A stretch of DNA of 64,000 nucleotides from Castor canadensis (GCF_047511655.1 NC_133394.1:62032501-62096500), one strand, 5' to 3'. Counted from the first letter of the stretch, positions 10,156 through 22,199 are shown. A program made the numbers and translations. The notes: generated by a model from the sequence alone, not told the origin.

Positions 10156-12685
10156 GCAGGAGCTTCAAGGCGGCGGCTTGCCTCCGCCCAGGGGTTTGTG
10201 TCAAGTCCCCCCGTTTTCGGTATTCGGAAGACTGTCAACCTCCAGGTGAGTTCCCTGTCCTAGCTTGCTTGTTTGCCTGCTTGCTGGCTTTCCTGGCTTG
10301 CCTTGGCTTGGCTTGTGATGGGTGCCTGGGCTCCCTGGGCTCTTGTTCCAAAGGGCAGGAGGCTTTAGTCTTGTTCGCCTTGATCTGTAGTCCGTCCGTG
10401 TTTCTAACGGGCTTGGCAAGCTGGGGGAATGGTGAAACTGGCTTGACTTTGCTTCCTGGCACACTTGTGCCTTTGGATGAGGTGTGTTGGTTTGTGTGAG
10501 GGGCAGAGAAATGGGTTTGGGATCAGGGCCAGGCATTTTGTAGCTTGGCTGTGTATTCTTGCAGGGGAAGCCCTTAGACCTTTTAGGGTCGTGTTAATTT
10601 CTCCCGGACACCTTTCTTTCTTTCTTTATGCGTTTGGGTCTTTGTGTATTTCTGTAACTCGGTAGGTAGTTGTAAACGTATTTGTGGTCCTAGGTGTATG
10701 CAGGTATGTATTCATTGACTGGGTTCTCCGAGGAAGGTTGGTTTGGTATTTTCAGGCGAGGGACTCTCCCTTTGGGCCTGGGCAGTCATGGACAGTGACC
10801 GTCCTCCCGACCACTCCGTGCTGCCTGGGAAGCTGCGGGGACAGGCGCCTGCTGCCACACGCAGCAAGTTTTCTCCTGGAGCTTAAGCTGTCAAGGTTTT
10901 GGCCTGAGACCCCTTGAACTGTGATCCTGCCTTTTGTCTGCCTTCTGGGTGTCTGGGATTCTAGGCGTGAGACCCTGCAGGGGACTTGTTGGTTTTTAGA
11001 AGGAGAGCGTTGCCCTGTAGCTCATGCCGACCTGGTAGCTGGGGTCCCCCTGTCTCAGCCCCGCAAGGGCAGGAATGACATGTGTGCGCCCTCCTCGCTG
11101 GCTTTAGGTGTGTTTTGTGCTTCGGTAGCTTAGTTTGTTACTTTGGTGTTTTTCACTGGGATAGATTGTGTGTGTAGGGTGTGGGTGTGATCCATTTTAA
11201 AAATTCTAAATCGGCCTGGCCTGTGGGGTCCACTGGTTTGACTGTCCCCCCGCCCCCTTAGGGGTCCCCTAGGGCCCGACTTAAGGCAGCGGTCTGTCCG
11301 GAAGCGTCTCTTTTCTCTTTCTCCCACGTGTATGCAGTGCAGTCAGTCCCTTCTGGCATATAGCCTTCTCTACTCACCCTCATTCACCCTCCCCCATGCC
11401 ACAAGCACCCGACCACACACAGGCTGTACCTACTGGACAGACCTGTCTTCCTGATGAAGGTTAATGTGAGTGTACCAAGGGCTTCCTCACTGTTTCCCTG
11501 CAGGGAGTCCACCTCACCTCTTTGTGGTCACCTCCTCACCTTGCTCTCCCTTACCCTCTGACCTCCTGCCCTGGAGTTTTCAGGACTTAGAATTCCTATG
11601 CTGCTCCTAGACTCTCCGAGCAGGGTTGTTTCTTTGAACCTTCTCCTGGATGCTCTCCTTCCTTTTTCCTTGGCCTCCCCCCTCCCTCCCCCGAGATGTC
11701 CAAACAGTGTTCTTTGCTTTAACTTCCTGAAGTGTGCATTTCAATTCGTTCTTCTCTAGATGTTCGTAGAATCCATTGTCACCACCGTGGAAGAAGCAGT
11801 GTGTACATTGCCGACCCCGGGCCCCAAGACCCCCTGTCCCCTGGGTATTTCAGGCTTCCAAAGGGTGTGGTTAAATGGTACTTTTCCTTAGTTCCCCCAG
11901 TGTGCGTGTCAATTCGTCCTTCCCTGGACTTTGGTAGTGGAAACCATCCTGAAGAAGCAGTGAAGGTACATTTGAGTCATGGTGCCCCAAGCCCCCTGCC
12001 CTCTCCCCGCCAGACTAGCAGACACCATGAGCTCTTGGTATTTCTGACTTCCTACAGCGGCAGGGGGTCCTTGTGGCCCTGCAGGGTTTTAAAGTAGGGA
12101 AGCCTTAGAGTAGGTGGCCACGCCTTGGTGAACTCATGTGTTTGTCTGGTTTTGCATGCAGGGATGGGGTTGCGTGGTTGGCAAGACGTGGTAAGAAGCA
12201 TCACTCGGAGGCCCGTTTCAGCTAGAAGAAGTTTTATTTCACTACACTCGGATGACTTCCTTCATCAGGCATGGATCTGCTCTAAGGTGAGGTGGGGACG
12301 GTGGGGATCTCCTGGAGTGTAGCTTGGAGGTGCTGGGAGCAAAGAGGAGGAGAGGATTGGAAAATGTCCAGGGAGTGTGGGGGACGCTTGGAAAGAATGA
12401 GTGGTGCAATTTTGAAAACTTAGGGGAGACCAACGCTTTGGGGGAGGAGGGCAGGGCTGAGCAGGTTCCCTGGCTGGTGGGTTCCAGTGAGCTGAGGCAG
12501 GTGCCCTGGCCCTGATCTGTGAAGTGCTGTGTTTGTGCATAGCAGACAGAGGCAGTTTTGGGCAAAGGATCCCACCAAGCCTTCCTCCCAGCTTCCTGGG
12601 CTGGCCCGGGCTGTTGAGGGAGGGCAGGGCTGGTGGGGGTGGGTCAGGGGAGTGGATGGCCAGCAGGTGGAGGGAGGTGGGCCCT
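9508..12685. repeat. macrosatellite unit 4 (type B)
   Basis: Complete 3178-bp unit with (CGG)11 at 10119-10151. It carries type B bases at 9793 (A), 10282 (T), 10310 (G) and 10680 (A). Its 3' end is type A again (G at 12381), which matches the following type A unit. Confidence 0.95.
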
Positions 12686-13292
12686 GCAGAGCTGCGGAGG
12701 GTGTGTGGGGGGGGTAGGTCGGAGCTGGGCTCCAGGTCCCTGCAGGCCACCCAAGCCCGGGGGGCTCCTGGAGAAATGCAGAGAAGAGGAGGGCTCCTGG
12801 TGCTCTTCCTCTGGGAGAGAGGCAGTGGGTCCTTCTGGGCAGGCCAAGTTCAGTGTTTGGGACGTTTACCCCCCCGCCCCCCCGTGCGCCGTGCGCTGTG
12901 CAGCTGGGCTCTGGGCAGCGCTTGAAGCTGCCTTCTGACAGGCTTGTCTTTTTTAGGCTCCCTGCCAGCCGCCTGAGGGAGTCCCCCCTGGGGCCTTTGC
13001 CGCCCTGAGCGGCCAGGCATCTCGGGGGCGCGCAGGCGCGCGCACACGGAGGACCCGAGAACCGACCAGCCTCCCGGGTGAGTGAGCAAGGGGACCCGGC
13101 CGGATGGGCTGCAGCAGCCAGGGCTTGGGGCCTCGGCGCTGTGGAGTGGGCCACTTGGGAGGAGGACGTTCGGGCAGCCGCTAGGTGAGGCAGCGCCACC
13201 TCCACTGGGAGACCCGTGCTGGCGGGAAGGCCCCTGCACCCGCCTGGGGCGTGGCGCACCTCCCTAGCGGCCGGCCCGGAAAGGGGATGGTG

Positions 13293-13325
<33 letters not shown>

Positions 13326-15854
13326 CAGGAGCTTCAAGGCGGCGGCTTGCCTCCGCCCAGGGGTTTGTGTCAAGTCCCCCCGTTTTCGGTATTCGGAAGA
13401 CTGTCAACCTCCAGGTGAGTTCCCTGTCCTAGCTTGCTTGTTTGCCTGCTGGCTGGCTTTCCTGGCTTGCCTTGGCTTCGCTTGTGATGGGTGCCTGGGC
13501 TCCCTGGGCTCTTGTTCCAAAGGGCAGGAGGCTTTAGTCTTGTTCGCCTTGATCTGTAGTCCGTCCGTGTTTCTAACGGGCTTGGCAAGCTGGGGGAATG
13601 GTGAAACTGGCTTGACTTTGCTTCCTGGCACACTTGTGCCTTTGGATGAGGTGTGTTGGTTTGTGTGAGGGGCAGAGAAATGGGTTTGGGATCAGGGCCA
13701 GGCATTTTGTAGCTTGGCTGTGTATTCTTGCAGGGGAAGCCCTTAGACCTTTTAGGGTCGTGTTAATTTCTCCCGGACACCTTTCTTTCTTTCTTTATGC
13801 GTTTGGGTCTTTGTGTATTTCTGTAACTCGGTAGGTAGTTGTAAACGTGTTTGTGGTCCTAGGTGTATGCAGGTATGTATTCATTGACTGGGTTCTCCGA
13901 GGAAGGTTGGTTTGGTATTTTCAGGCGAGGGACTCTCCCTTTGGGCCTGGGCAGTCATGGACAGTGACCGTCCTCCCGACCACTCCGTGCTGCCTGGGAA
14001 GCTGCGGGGACAGGCGCCTGCTGCCACACGCAGCAAGTTTTCTCCTGGAGCTTAAGCTGTCAAGGTTTTGGCCTGAGACCCCTTGAACTGTGATCCTGCC
14101 TTTTGTCTGCCTTCTGGGTGTCTGGGATTCTAGGCGTGAGACCCTGCAGGGGACTTGTTGGTTTTTAGAAGGAGAGCGTTGCCCTGTAGCTCATGCCGAC
14201 CTGGTAGCTGGGGTCCCCCTGTCTCAGCCCCGCAAGGGCAGGAATGACATGTGTGCGCCCTCCTCGCTGGCTTTAGGTGTGTTTTGTGCTTCGGTAGCTT
14301 AGTTTGTTACTTTGGTGTTTTTCACTGGGATAGATTGTGTGTGTAGGGTGTGGGTGTGATCCATTTTAAAAATTCTAAATCGGCCTGGCCTGTGGGGTCC
14401 ACTGGTTTGACTGTCCCCCCGCCCCCTTAGGGGTCCCCTAGGGCCCGACTTAAGGCAGCGGTCTGTCCGGAAGCGTCTCTTTTCTCTTTCTCCCACGTGT
14501 ATGCAGTGCAGTCAGTCCCTTCTGGCATATAGCCTTCTCTACTCACCCTCATTCACCCTCCCCCATGCCACAAGCACCCGACCACACACAGGCTGTACCT
14601 ACTGGACAGACCTGTCTTCCTGATGAAGGTTAATGTGAGTGTACCAAGGGCTTCCTCACTGTTTCCCTGCAGGGAGTCCACCTCACCTCTTTGTGGTCAC
14701 CTCCTCACCTTGCTCTCCCTTACCCTCTGACCTCCTGCCCTGGAGTTTTCAGGACTTAGAATTCCTATGCTGCTCCTAGACTCTCCGAGCAGGGTTGTTT
14801 CTTTGAACCTTCTCCTGGATGCTCTCCTTCCTTTTTCCTTGGCCTCCCCCCTCCCTCCCCCGAGATGTCCAAACAGTGTTCTTTGCTTTAACTTCCTGAA
14901 GTGTGCATTTCAATTCGTTCTTCTCTAGATGTTCGTAGAATCCATTGTCACCACCGTGGAAGAAGCAGTGTGTACATTGCCGACCCCGGGCCCCAAGACC
15001 CCCTGTCCCCTGGGTATTTCAGGCTTCCAAAGGGTGTGGTTAAATGGTACTTTTCCTTAGTTCCCCCAGTGTGCGTGTCAATTCGTCCTTCCCTGGACTT
15101 TGGTAGTGGAAACCATCCTGAAGAAGCAGTGAAGGTACATTTGAGTCATGGTGCCCCAAGCCCCCTGCCCTCTCCCCGCCAGACTAGCAGACACCATGAG
15201 CTCTTGGTATTTCTGACTTCCTACAGCGGCAGGGGGTCCTTGTGGCCCTGCAGGGTTGTAAAGTAGGGAAGCCTTAGAGTAGGTGGCCACGCCTTGGTGA
15301 ACTCATGTGTTTGTCTGGTTTTGCATGCAGGGATGGGGTTGCGTGGTTGGCAAGACGTGGTAAGAAGCATCACTCGGAGGCCCGTTTCAGCTAGAAGAAG
15401 TTTTATTTCACTACACTCGGATGACTTCCTTCATCAGGCATGGATCTGCTCTAAGGTGAGGTGGGGACGGTGGGGATCTCCTGGAGTGTAGCTTGGAGGT
15501 GCTGGGAGCAAAGAGGAGGAGAGGATTGGAAAATGTCCAGGGAGTGTGGCGGACGCTTGGAAAGAATGAGTGGTGCAATTTTGAAAACTTAGGGGAGACC
15601 AACGCTTTGGGGGAGGAGGGCAGGGCTGAGCAGGTTCCCTGGCTGGTGGGTTCCAGTGAGCTGAGGCAGGTGCCCTGGCCCTGATCTGTGAAGTGCTGTG
15701 TTTGTGCATAGCAGACAGAGGCAGTTTTGGGCAAAGGATCCCACCAAGCCTTCCTCCCAGCTTCCTGGGCTGGCCCGGGCTGTTGAGGGAGGGCAGGGCT
15801 GGTGGGGGTGGGTCAGGGGAGTGGATGGCCAGCAGGTGGAGGGAGGTGGGCCCT
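12686..15854. repeat. macrosatellite unit 5 (type A; 3' end carries B marker)
   Basis: Complete 3169-bp unit with (CGG)8 at 13297-13320. A private T interrupts the G run near 12716 ('ggggtaggtcgg'). Its 3' end has the B-type C at 15550, leading into type B unit 6. Confidence 0.95.
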
Positions 15855-16465
15855 GCAGAGCTGCGGAGGGTGTGTGGGGGGGGGAGGTCGGAGCTGGGCT
15901 CCAGGTCCCTGCAGGCCACCCAAGCCCGGGGGGCTCCTGGAGAAATGCAGAGAAGAGGAGGGCTCCTGGTGCTCTTCCTCTGGGAGAGAGGCAGTGGGTC
16001 CTTCTGGGCAGGCCAAGTTCAGTGTTTGGGACGTTTACCCCCCCGCCCCCCCGTGCGCCGTGCGCTGTGCAGCTGGGCTCTGGGCAGCGCTTGAAGCTGC
16101 CTTCTGACAGGCTTGTCTTTTTTAGGCTCCCTGCCAGCCACCTGAGGGAGTCCCCCCTGGGGCCTTTGCCGCCCTGAGCGGCCAGGCATCTCGGGGGCGC
16201 GCAGGCGCGCGCACACGGAGGACCCGAGAACCGACCAGCCTCCCGGGTGAGTGAGCAAGGGGACCCGGCCGGATGGGCTGCAGCAGCCAGGGCTTGGGGC
16301 CTCGGCGCTGTGGAGTGGGCCACTTGGGAGGAGGACGTTCGGGCAGCCGCTAGGTGAGGCAGCGCCACCTCCACTGGGAGACCCGTGCTGGCGGGAAGGC
16401 CCCTGCACCCGCCTGGGGCGTGGCGCACCTCCCTAGCGGCCGGCCCGGAAAGGGGATGGTGGCGT

Positions 16466-16502
<37 letters not shown>

Positions 16503-19032
16503 GCAGGAGCTTCAAGGCGGCGGCTTGCCTCCGCCCAGGGGTTTGTGTCAAGTCCCCCCGTTTTCGGTATTCGGAAGACTGTCAACCTCCAGGTGAGTTC
16601 CCTGTCCTAGCTTGCTTGTTTGCCTGCTTGCTGGCTTTCCTGGCTTGCCTTGGCTTGGCTTGTGATGGGTGCCTGGGCTCCCTGGGCTCTTGTTCCAAAG
16701 GGCAGGAGGCTTTAGTCTTGTTCGCCTTGATCTGTAGTCCGTCCGTGTTTCTAACGGGCTTGGCAAGCTGGGGGAATGGTGAAACTGGCTTGACTTTGCT
16801 TCCTGGCACACTTGTGCCTTTGGATGAGGTGTGTTGGTTTGTGTGAGGGGCAGAGAAATGGGTTTGGGATCAGGGCCAGGCATTTTGTAGCTTGGCTGTG
16901 TATTCTTGCAGGGGAAGCCCTTAGACCTTTTAGGGTCGTGTTAATTTCTCCCGGACACCTTTCTTTCTTTCTTTATGCGTTTGGGTCTTTGTGTATTTCT
17001 GTAACTCGGTAGGTAGTTGTAAACGTATTTGTGGTCCTAGGTGTATGCAGGTATGTATTCATTGACTGGGTTCTCCGAGGAAGGTTGGTTTGGTATTTTC
17101 AGGCGAGGGACTCTCCCTTTGGGCCTGGGCAGTCATGGACAGTGACCGTCCTCCCGACCACTCCGTGCTGCCTGGGAAGCTGCGGGGACAGGCGCCTGCT
17201 GCCACACGCAGCAAGTTTTCTCCTGGAGCTTAAGCTGTCAAGGTTTTGGCCTGAGACCCCTTGAACTGTGATCCTGCCTTTTGTCTGCCTTCTGGGTGTC
17301 TGGGATTCTAGGCGTGAGACCCTGCAGGGGACTTGTTGGTTTTTAGAAGGAGAGCGTTGCCCTGTAGCTCATGCCGACCTGGTAGCTGGGGTCCCCCTGT
17401 CTCAGCCCCGCAAGGGCAGGAATGACATGTGTGCGCCCTCCTCGCTGGCTTTAGGTGTGTTTTGTGCTTCGGTAGCTTAGTTTGTTACTTTGGTGTTTTT
17501 CACTGGGATAGATTGTGTGTGTAGGGTGTGGGTGTGATCCATTTTAAAAATTCTAAATCGGCCTGGCCTGTGGGGTCCACTGGTTTGACTGTCCCCCCGC
17601 CCCCTTAGGGGTCCCCTAGGGCCCGACTTAAGGCAGCGGTCTGTCCGGAAGCGTCTCTTTTCTCTTTCTCCCACGTGTATGCAGTGCAGTCAGTCCCTTC
17701 TGGCATATAGCCTTCTCTACTCACCCTCATTCACCCTCCCCCATGCCACAAGCACCCGACCACACACAGGCTGTACCTACTGGACAGACCTGTCTTCCTG
17801 ATGAAGGTTAATGTGAGTGTACCAAGGGCTTCCTCACTGTTTCCCTGCAGGGAGTCCACCTCACCTCTTTGTGGTCACCTCCTCACCTTGCTCTCCCTTA
17901 TCCTCTGACCTCCTGCCCTGGAGTTTTCAGGACTTAGAATTCCTATGCTGCTCCTAGACTCTCCGAGCAGGGTTGTTTCTTTGAACCTTCTCCTGGATGC
18001 TCTCCTTCCTTTTTCCTTGGCCTCCCCCCTCCCTCCCCCGAGATGTCCAAACAGTGTTCTTTGCTTTAACTTCCTGAAGTGTGCATTTCAATTCGTTCTT
18101 CTCTAGATGTTCGTAGAATCCATTGTCACCACCGTGGAAGAAGCAGTGTGTACATTGCCGACCCCGGGCCCCAAGACCCCCTGTCCCCTGGGTATTTCAG
18201 GCTTCCAAAGGGTGTGGTTAAATGGTACTTTTCCTTAGTTCCCCCAGTGTGCGTGTCAATTCGTCCTTCCCTGGACTTTGGTAGTGGAAACCATCCTGAA
18301 GAAGCAGTGAAGGTACATTTGAGTCATGGTGCCCCAAGCCCCCTGCCCTCTCCCCGCCAGACTAGCAGACACCATGAGCTCTTGGTATTTCTGACTTCCT
18401 ACAGCGGCAGGGGGTCCTTGTGGCCCTGCAGGGTTGTAAAGTAGGGAAGCCTTAGAGTAGGTGGCCACGCCTTGGTGAACTCATGTGTTTGTCTGGTTTT
18501 GCATGCAGGGATGGGGTTGCGTGGTTGGCAAGACGTGGTAAGAAGCATCACTCGGAGGCCCGTTTCAGCTAGAAGAAGTTTTATTTCACTACACTCGGAT
18601 GACTTCCTTCATCAGGCATGGATCTGCTCTAAGGTGAGGTGGGGACGGTGGGGATCTCCTGGAGTGTAGCTTGGAGGTGCTGGGAGCAAAGAGGAGGAGA
18701 GGATTGGAAAATGTCCAGGGAGTGTGGCGGACGCTTGGAAAGAATGAGTGGTGCAATTTTGAAAACTTAGGGGAGACCAACGCTTTGGGGGAGGAGGGCA
18801 GGGCTGAGCAGGTTCCCTGGCTGGTGGGTTCCAGTGAGCTGAGGCAGGTGCCCTGGCCCTGATCTGTGAAGTGCTGTGTTTGTGCATAGCAGACAGAGGC
18901 AGTTTTGGGCAAAGGATCCCACCAAGCCTTCCTCCCAGCTTCCTGGGCTGGCCCGGGCTGTTGAGGGAGGGCAGGGCTGGTGGGGGTGGGTCAGGGGAGT
19001 GGATGGCCAGCAGGTGGAGGGAGGTGGGCCCT
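15855..19032. repeat. macrosatellite unit 6 (type B)
   Basis: Complete 3178-bp unit with (CGG)11 at 16466-16498 and the full set of B marker bases. Its 3' end keeps the B-type C at 18728, matching the following type B unit. A private T is seen near 17900 ('cttatcctc' for 'cttaccctc'). Confidence 0.95.
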
Positions 19033-19643
19033 GCAGAGCTGCGGAGGGTGTGTGGGGGGGGGAGGTCGGAGCTGGGCTCCAGGTCCCTGCAGGCCACCCA
19101 AGCCCGGGGGGCTCCTGGAGAAATGCAGAGAAGAGGAGGGCTCCTGGTGCTCTTCCTCTGGGAGAGAGGCAGTGGGTCCTTCTGGGCAGGCCAAGTTCAG
19201 TGTTTGGGACGTTTACCCCCCCGCCCCCCCGTGCGCCGTGCGCTGTGCAGCTGGGCTCTGGGCAGCGCTTGAAGCTGCCTTCTGACAGGCTTGTCTTTTT
19301 TAGGCTCCCTGCCAGCCACCTGAGGGAGTCCCCCCTGGGGCCTTTGCCGCCCTGAGCGGCCAGGCATCTCGGGGGCGCGCAGGCGCGCGCACACGGAGGA
19401 CCCGAGAACCGACCAGCCTCCCGGGTGAGTGAGCAAGGGGACCCGGCCGGATGGGCTGCAGCAGCCAGGGCTTGGGGCCTCGGCGCTGTGGAGTGGGCCA
19501 CTTGGGAGGAGGACGTTCGGGCAGCCGCTAGGTGAGGCAGCGCCACCTCCACTGGGAGACCCGTGCTGGCGGGAAGGCCCCTGCACCCGCCTGGGGCGTG
19601 GCGCACCTCCCTAGCGGCCGGCCCGGAAAGGGGATGGTGGCGT

Positions 19644-19680
<37 letters not shown>

Positions 19681-21325
19681 GCAGGAGCTTCAAGGCGGCG
19701 GCTTGCCTCCGCCCAGGGGTTTGTGTCAAGTCCCCCCGTTTTCGGTATTCGGAAGACTGTCAACCTCCAGGTGAGTTCCCTGTCCTAGCTTGCTTGTTTG
19801 CCTGCTTGCTGGCTTTCCTGGCTTGCCTTGGCTTGGCTTGTGATGGGTGCCTGGGCTCCCTGGGCTCTTGTTCCAAAGGGCAGGAGGCTTTAGTCTTGTT
19901 CGCCTTGATCTGTAGTCCGTCCGTGTTTCTAACGGGCTTGGCAAGCTGGGGGAATGGTGAAACTGGCTTGACTTTGCTTCCTGGCACACTTGTGCCTTTG
20001 GATGAGGTGTGTTGGTTTGTGTGAGGGGCAGAGAAATGGGTTTGGGATCAGGGCCAGGCATTTTGTAGCTTGGCTGTGTATTCTTGCAGGGGAAGCCCTT
20101 AGACCTTTTAGGGTCGTGTTAATTTCTCCCGGACACCTTTCTTTCTTTCTTTATGCGTTTGGGTCTTTGTGTATTTCTGTAACTCGGTAGGTAGTTGTAA
20201 ACGTATTTGTGGTCCTAGGTGTATGCAGGTATGTATTCATTGACTGGGTTCTCCGAGGAAGGTTGGTTTGGTATTTTCAGGCGAGGGACTCTCCCTTTGG
20301 GCCTGGGCAGTCATGGACAGTGACCGTCCTCCCGACCACTCCGTGCTGCCTGGGAAGCTGCGGGGACAGGCGCCTGCTGCCACACGCAGCAAGTTTTCTC
20401 CTGGAGCTTAAGCTGTCAAGGTTTTGGCCTGAGACCCCTTGAACTGTGATCCTGCCTTTTGTCTGCCTTCTGGGTGTCTGGGATTCTAGGCGTGAGACCC
20501 TGCAGGGGACTTGTTGGTTTTTAGAAGGAGAGCGTTGCCCTGTAGCTCATGCCGACCTGGTAGCTGGGGTCCCCCTGTCTCAGCCCCGCAAGGGCAGGAA
20601 TGACATGTGTGCGCCCTCCTCGCTGGCTTTAGGTGTGTTTTGTGCTTCGGTAGCTTAGTTTGTTACTTTGGTGTTTTTCACTGGGATAGATTGTGTGTGT
20701 AGGGTGTGGGTGTGATCCATTTTAAAAATTCTAAATCGGCCTGGCCTGTGGGGTCCACTGGTTTGACTGTCCCCCCGCCCCCTTAGGGGTCCCCTAGGGC
20801 CCGACTTAAGGCAGCGGTCTGTCCGGAAGCGTCTCTTTTCTCTTTCTCCCACGTGTATGCAGTGCAGTCAGTCCCTTCTGGCATATAGCCTTCTCTACTC
20901 ACCCTCATTCACCCTCCCCCATGCCACAAGCACCCGACCACACACAGGCTGTACCTACTGGACAGACCTGTCTTCCTGATGAAGGTTAATGTGAGTGTAC
21001 CAAGGGCTTCCTCACTGTTTCCCTGCAGGGAGTCCACCTCACCTCTTTGTGGTCACCTCCTCACCTTGCTCTCCCTTACCCTCTGACCTCCTGCCCTGGA
21101 GTTTTCAGGACTTAGAATTCCTATGCTGCTCCTAGACTCTCCGAGCAGGGTTGTTTCTTTGAACCTTCTCCTGGATGCTCTCCTTCCTTTTTCCTTGGCC
21201 TCCCCCCTCCCTCCCCCGAGATGTCCAAACAGTGTTCTTTGCTTTAACTTCCTGAAGTGTGCATTTCAATTCGTTCTTCTCTAGATGTTCGTAGAATCCA
21301 TTGTCACCACCGTGGAAGAAGCAGT
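19033..21325. repeat. macrosatellite unit 7 (type B), truncated by the assembly gap
   Basis: The first 2293 bp of a unit, with (CGG)11 at 19644-19676 and B markers throughout. It stops at the run of N in the middle of the first copy of the internal duplication. The missing remainder would be about 885 bp if the unit were complete, more than the 200 N placeholder. Confidence 0.94.
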
Positions 21326-21525
21326 NNNNNNNNNNNNNNNNNNNNNNNNNNNNNNNNNNNNNNNNNNNNNNNNNNNNNNNNNNNNNNNNNNNNNNNNNNN
21401 NNNNNNNNNNNNNNNNNNNNNNNNNNNNNNNNNNNNNNNNNNNNNNNNNNNNNNNNNNNNNNNNNNNNNNNNNNNNNNNNNNNNNNNNNNNNNNNNNNNN
21501 NNNNNNNNNNNNNNNNNNNNNNNNN
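21326..21525. other. assembly gap, 200 N
   Basis: Exactly 200 unresolved bases. Round-number gaps are placeholders inserted by scaffolding software, so neither the true distance nor the adjacency of the two sides is established. The left side stops inside macrosatellite unit 7; the right side begins in AT-rich intronic sequence 586 bp before an NDST exon. Confidence 0.98.
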
Positions 21526-21589
21526 CCCAAGGGTATGCTTTATAATCAGTTAGGGGATTCTCAATGCAGTAAGGTTAACAAGATTAACC

Positions 21590-21752
21590 ATTAGACAGGC
21601 ATGGTGTCAAAGGCCTGTAATCTAGAACCGTTAAAGTTATCACAAGACCCTATTTGAAAAACAAACTAAAACATAATGATTGGGTGCGTGTCTCAGGTAG
21701 TAGCATGCTTGCCTAATTAGCGTGAGATCCTGAGTCAAACCACAGTACCACA
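21590..21752 (+). mobile_element. composite SINE remnant (B1-like plus tRNA-like)
   Basis: It starts with 'aggcatggtgtcaaaggcctgtaatc', a 7SL/B1-like head, passes an A-rich linker, then a tRNA-like part with 'gtgcgtgtctcaggtagtagcatgcttgcctaa...gagtcaaaccacagtacc'. It is diverged and lies just right of the gap, in the intron before the first NDST exon of the window. Confidence 0.6.
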
Positions 21753-21756
21753 AAAT

Positions 21757-21806
21757 GGAAGGAAGGAAGGGAGGGAGGAAAAGAGGGAGGGATGGAGGAA
21801 AGGGAT
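21757..21806 (+). repeat. GGAA/GGGA-rich simple repeat
   Basis: An imperfect purine tetranucleotide repeat (ggaa, ggga, gagg) directly follows the SINE and is probably derived from its A-rich tail. The 300 bases between it and the NDST exon show nothing else that I recognise. Confidence 0.75.
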
Positions 21807-22111
21807 AATATCTTAGGTACTAGATACAAATTCCTTTGATATACACAGATTAAACGTTTCATTTAACTTCCCTTTTCCAGCTGATGATACTTTTTACTGA
21901 TTTATTGCAAGCTAAAAGACAAATATATGTATGAGTTTTATGTAATCTCAGAATTATGCCTCAATCTTAAAGTGATAAACAATTTTCCATCATTTAATTC
22001 TCTCATGTATAGAACTGTTCTATTCTCTGAATGAAAAAAGGAAGATGTCTTTAAAACTACCTGATACCATTCTCAGTCTGATAAATATTTTTTTTTAATT
22101 CTGTATTTCAG

Positions 22112-22199
22112 GCCCTGCTTGATACTCAGAATCTTCTGCGTGCACAAATCACAAATTTTACATTCAACCTGGGATTTTCAGGGAAATTTTACCATACAG
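22112..22199 (+). CDS. NDST3: NDST coding exon A (heparan sulfate N-deacetylase/N-sulfotransferase)
   Basis: This 88-bp exon is flanked by the acceptor 'ttctgtatttcag' and the donor G|GTAAGA. It reads in frame from its first base, beginning ALLDTQNLL and ending KFYHTG, with the last codon split after one base. The stretch is a conserved part of the N-deacetylase half of NDST enzymes, which remove acetyl groups from GlcNAc in heparan sulfate in the Golgi and then N-sulfate the freed amine. An upstream exon must join at phase 0; it is not in the window and would lie beyond the N gap. NDST3 is preferred over NDST4 on remembered paralog differences (mainly in the later exons); a protein alignment would settle it. 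Confidence 0.9.

Larger units (their letters stand above)
1..21325. repeat. macrosatellite array, about 3.17-kb unit, six full copies plus one partial
   Basis: Direct reading shows the same sequence recurring head to tail with starts (at the 'gcagagctgcgg' landmark) at 1, 3170, 6339, 9508, 12686, 15855 and 19033. Spacing is 3169 or 3178 bp; the 9-bp difference is three extra CGG triplets. Between-unit differences are isolated single-base changes, so identity is very high. The start landmark is arbitrary because the left end is the window edge, and the right end is an N gap, so neither array boundary is visible. The unit is GC-rich and CpG-rich in its first 0.75 kb. Unit size, composition and homogeneity resemble mammalian macrosatellites such as DXZ4 and D4Z4, but I see no homeobox ORF and claim no sequence homology to either. 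Confidence 0.97.

Noticed and set aside
1..21325. Array as D4Z4 (DUX4) or DXZ4 ortholog
   Set aside because: No double homeobox is encoded, and I cannot show sequence homology to DXZ4; only size, GC content and CTCF-like motifs are similar.
21132..21594. Open frames across the gap
   Set aside because: They consist mostly of undetermined residues from N and have no meaning.
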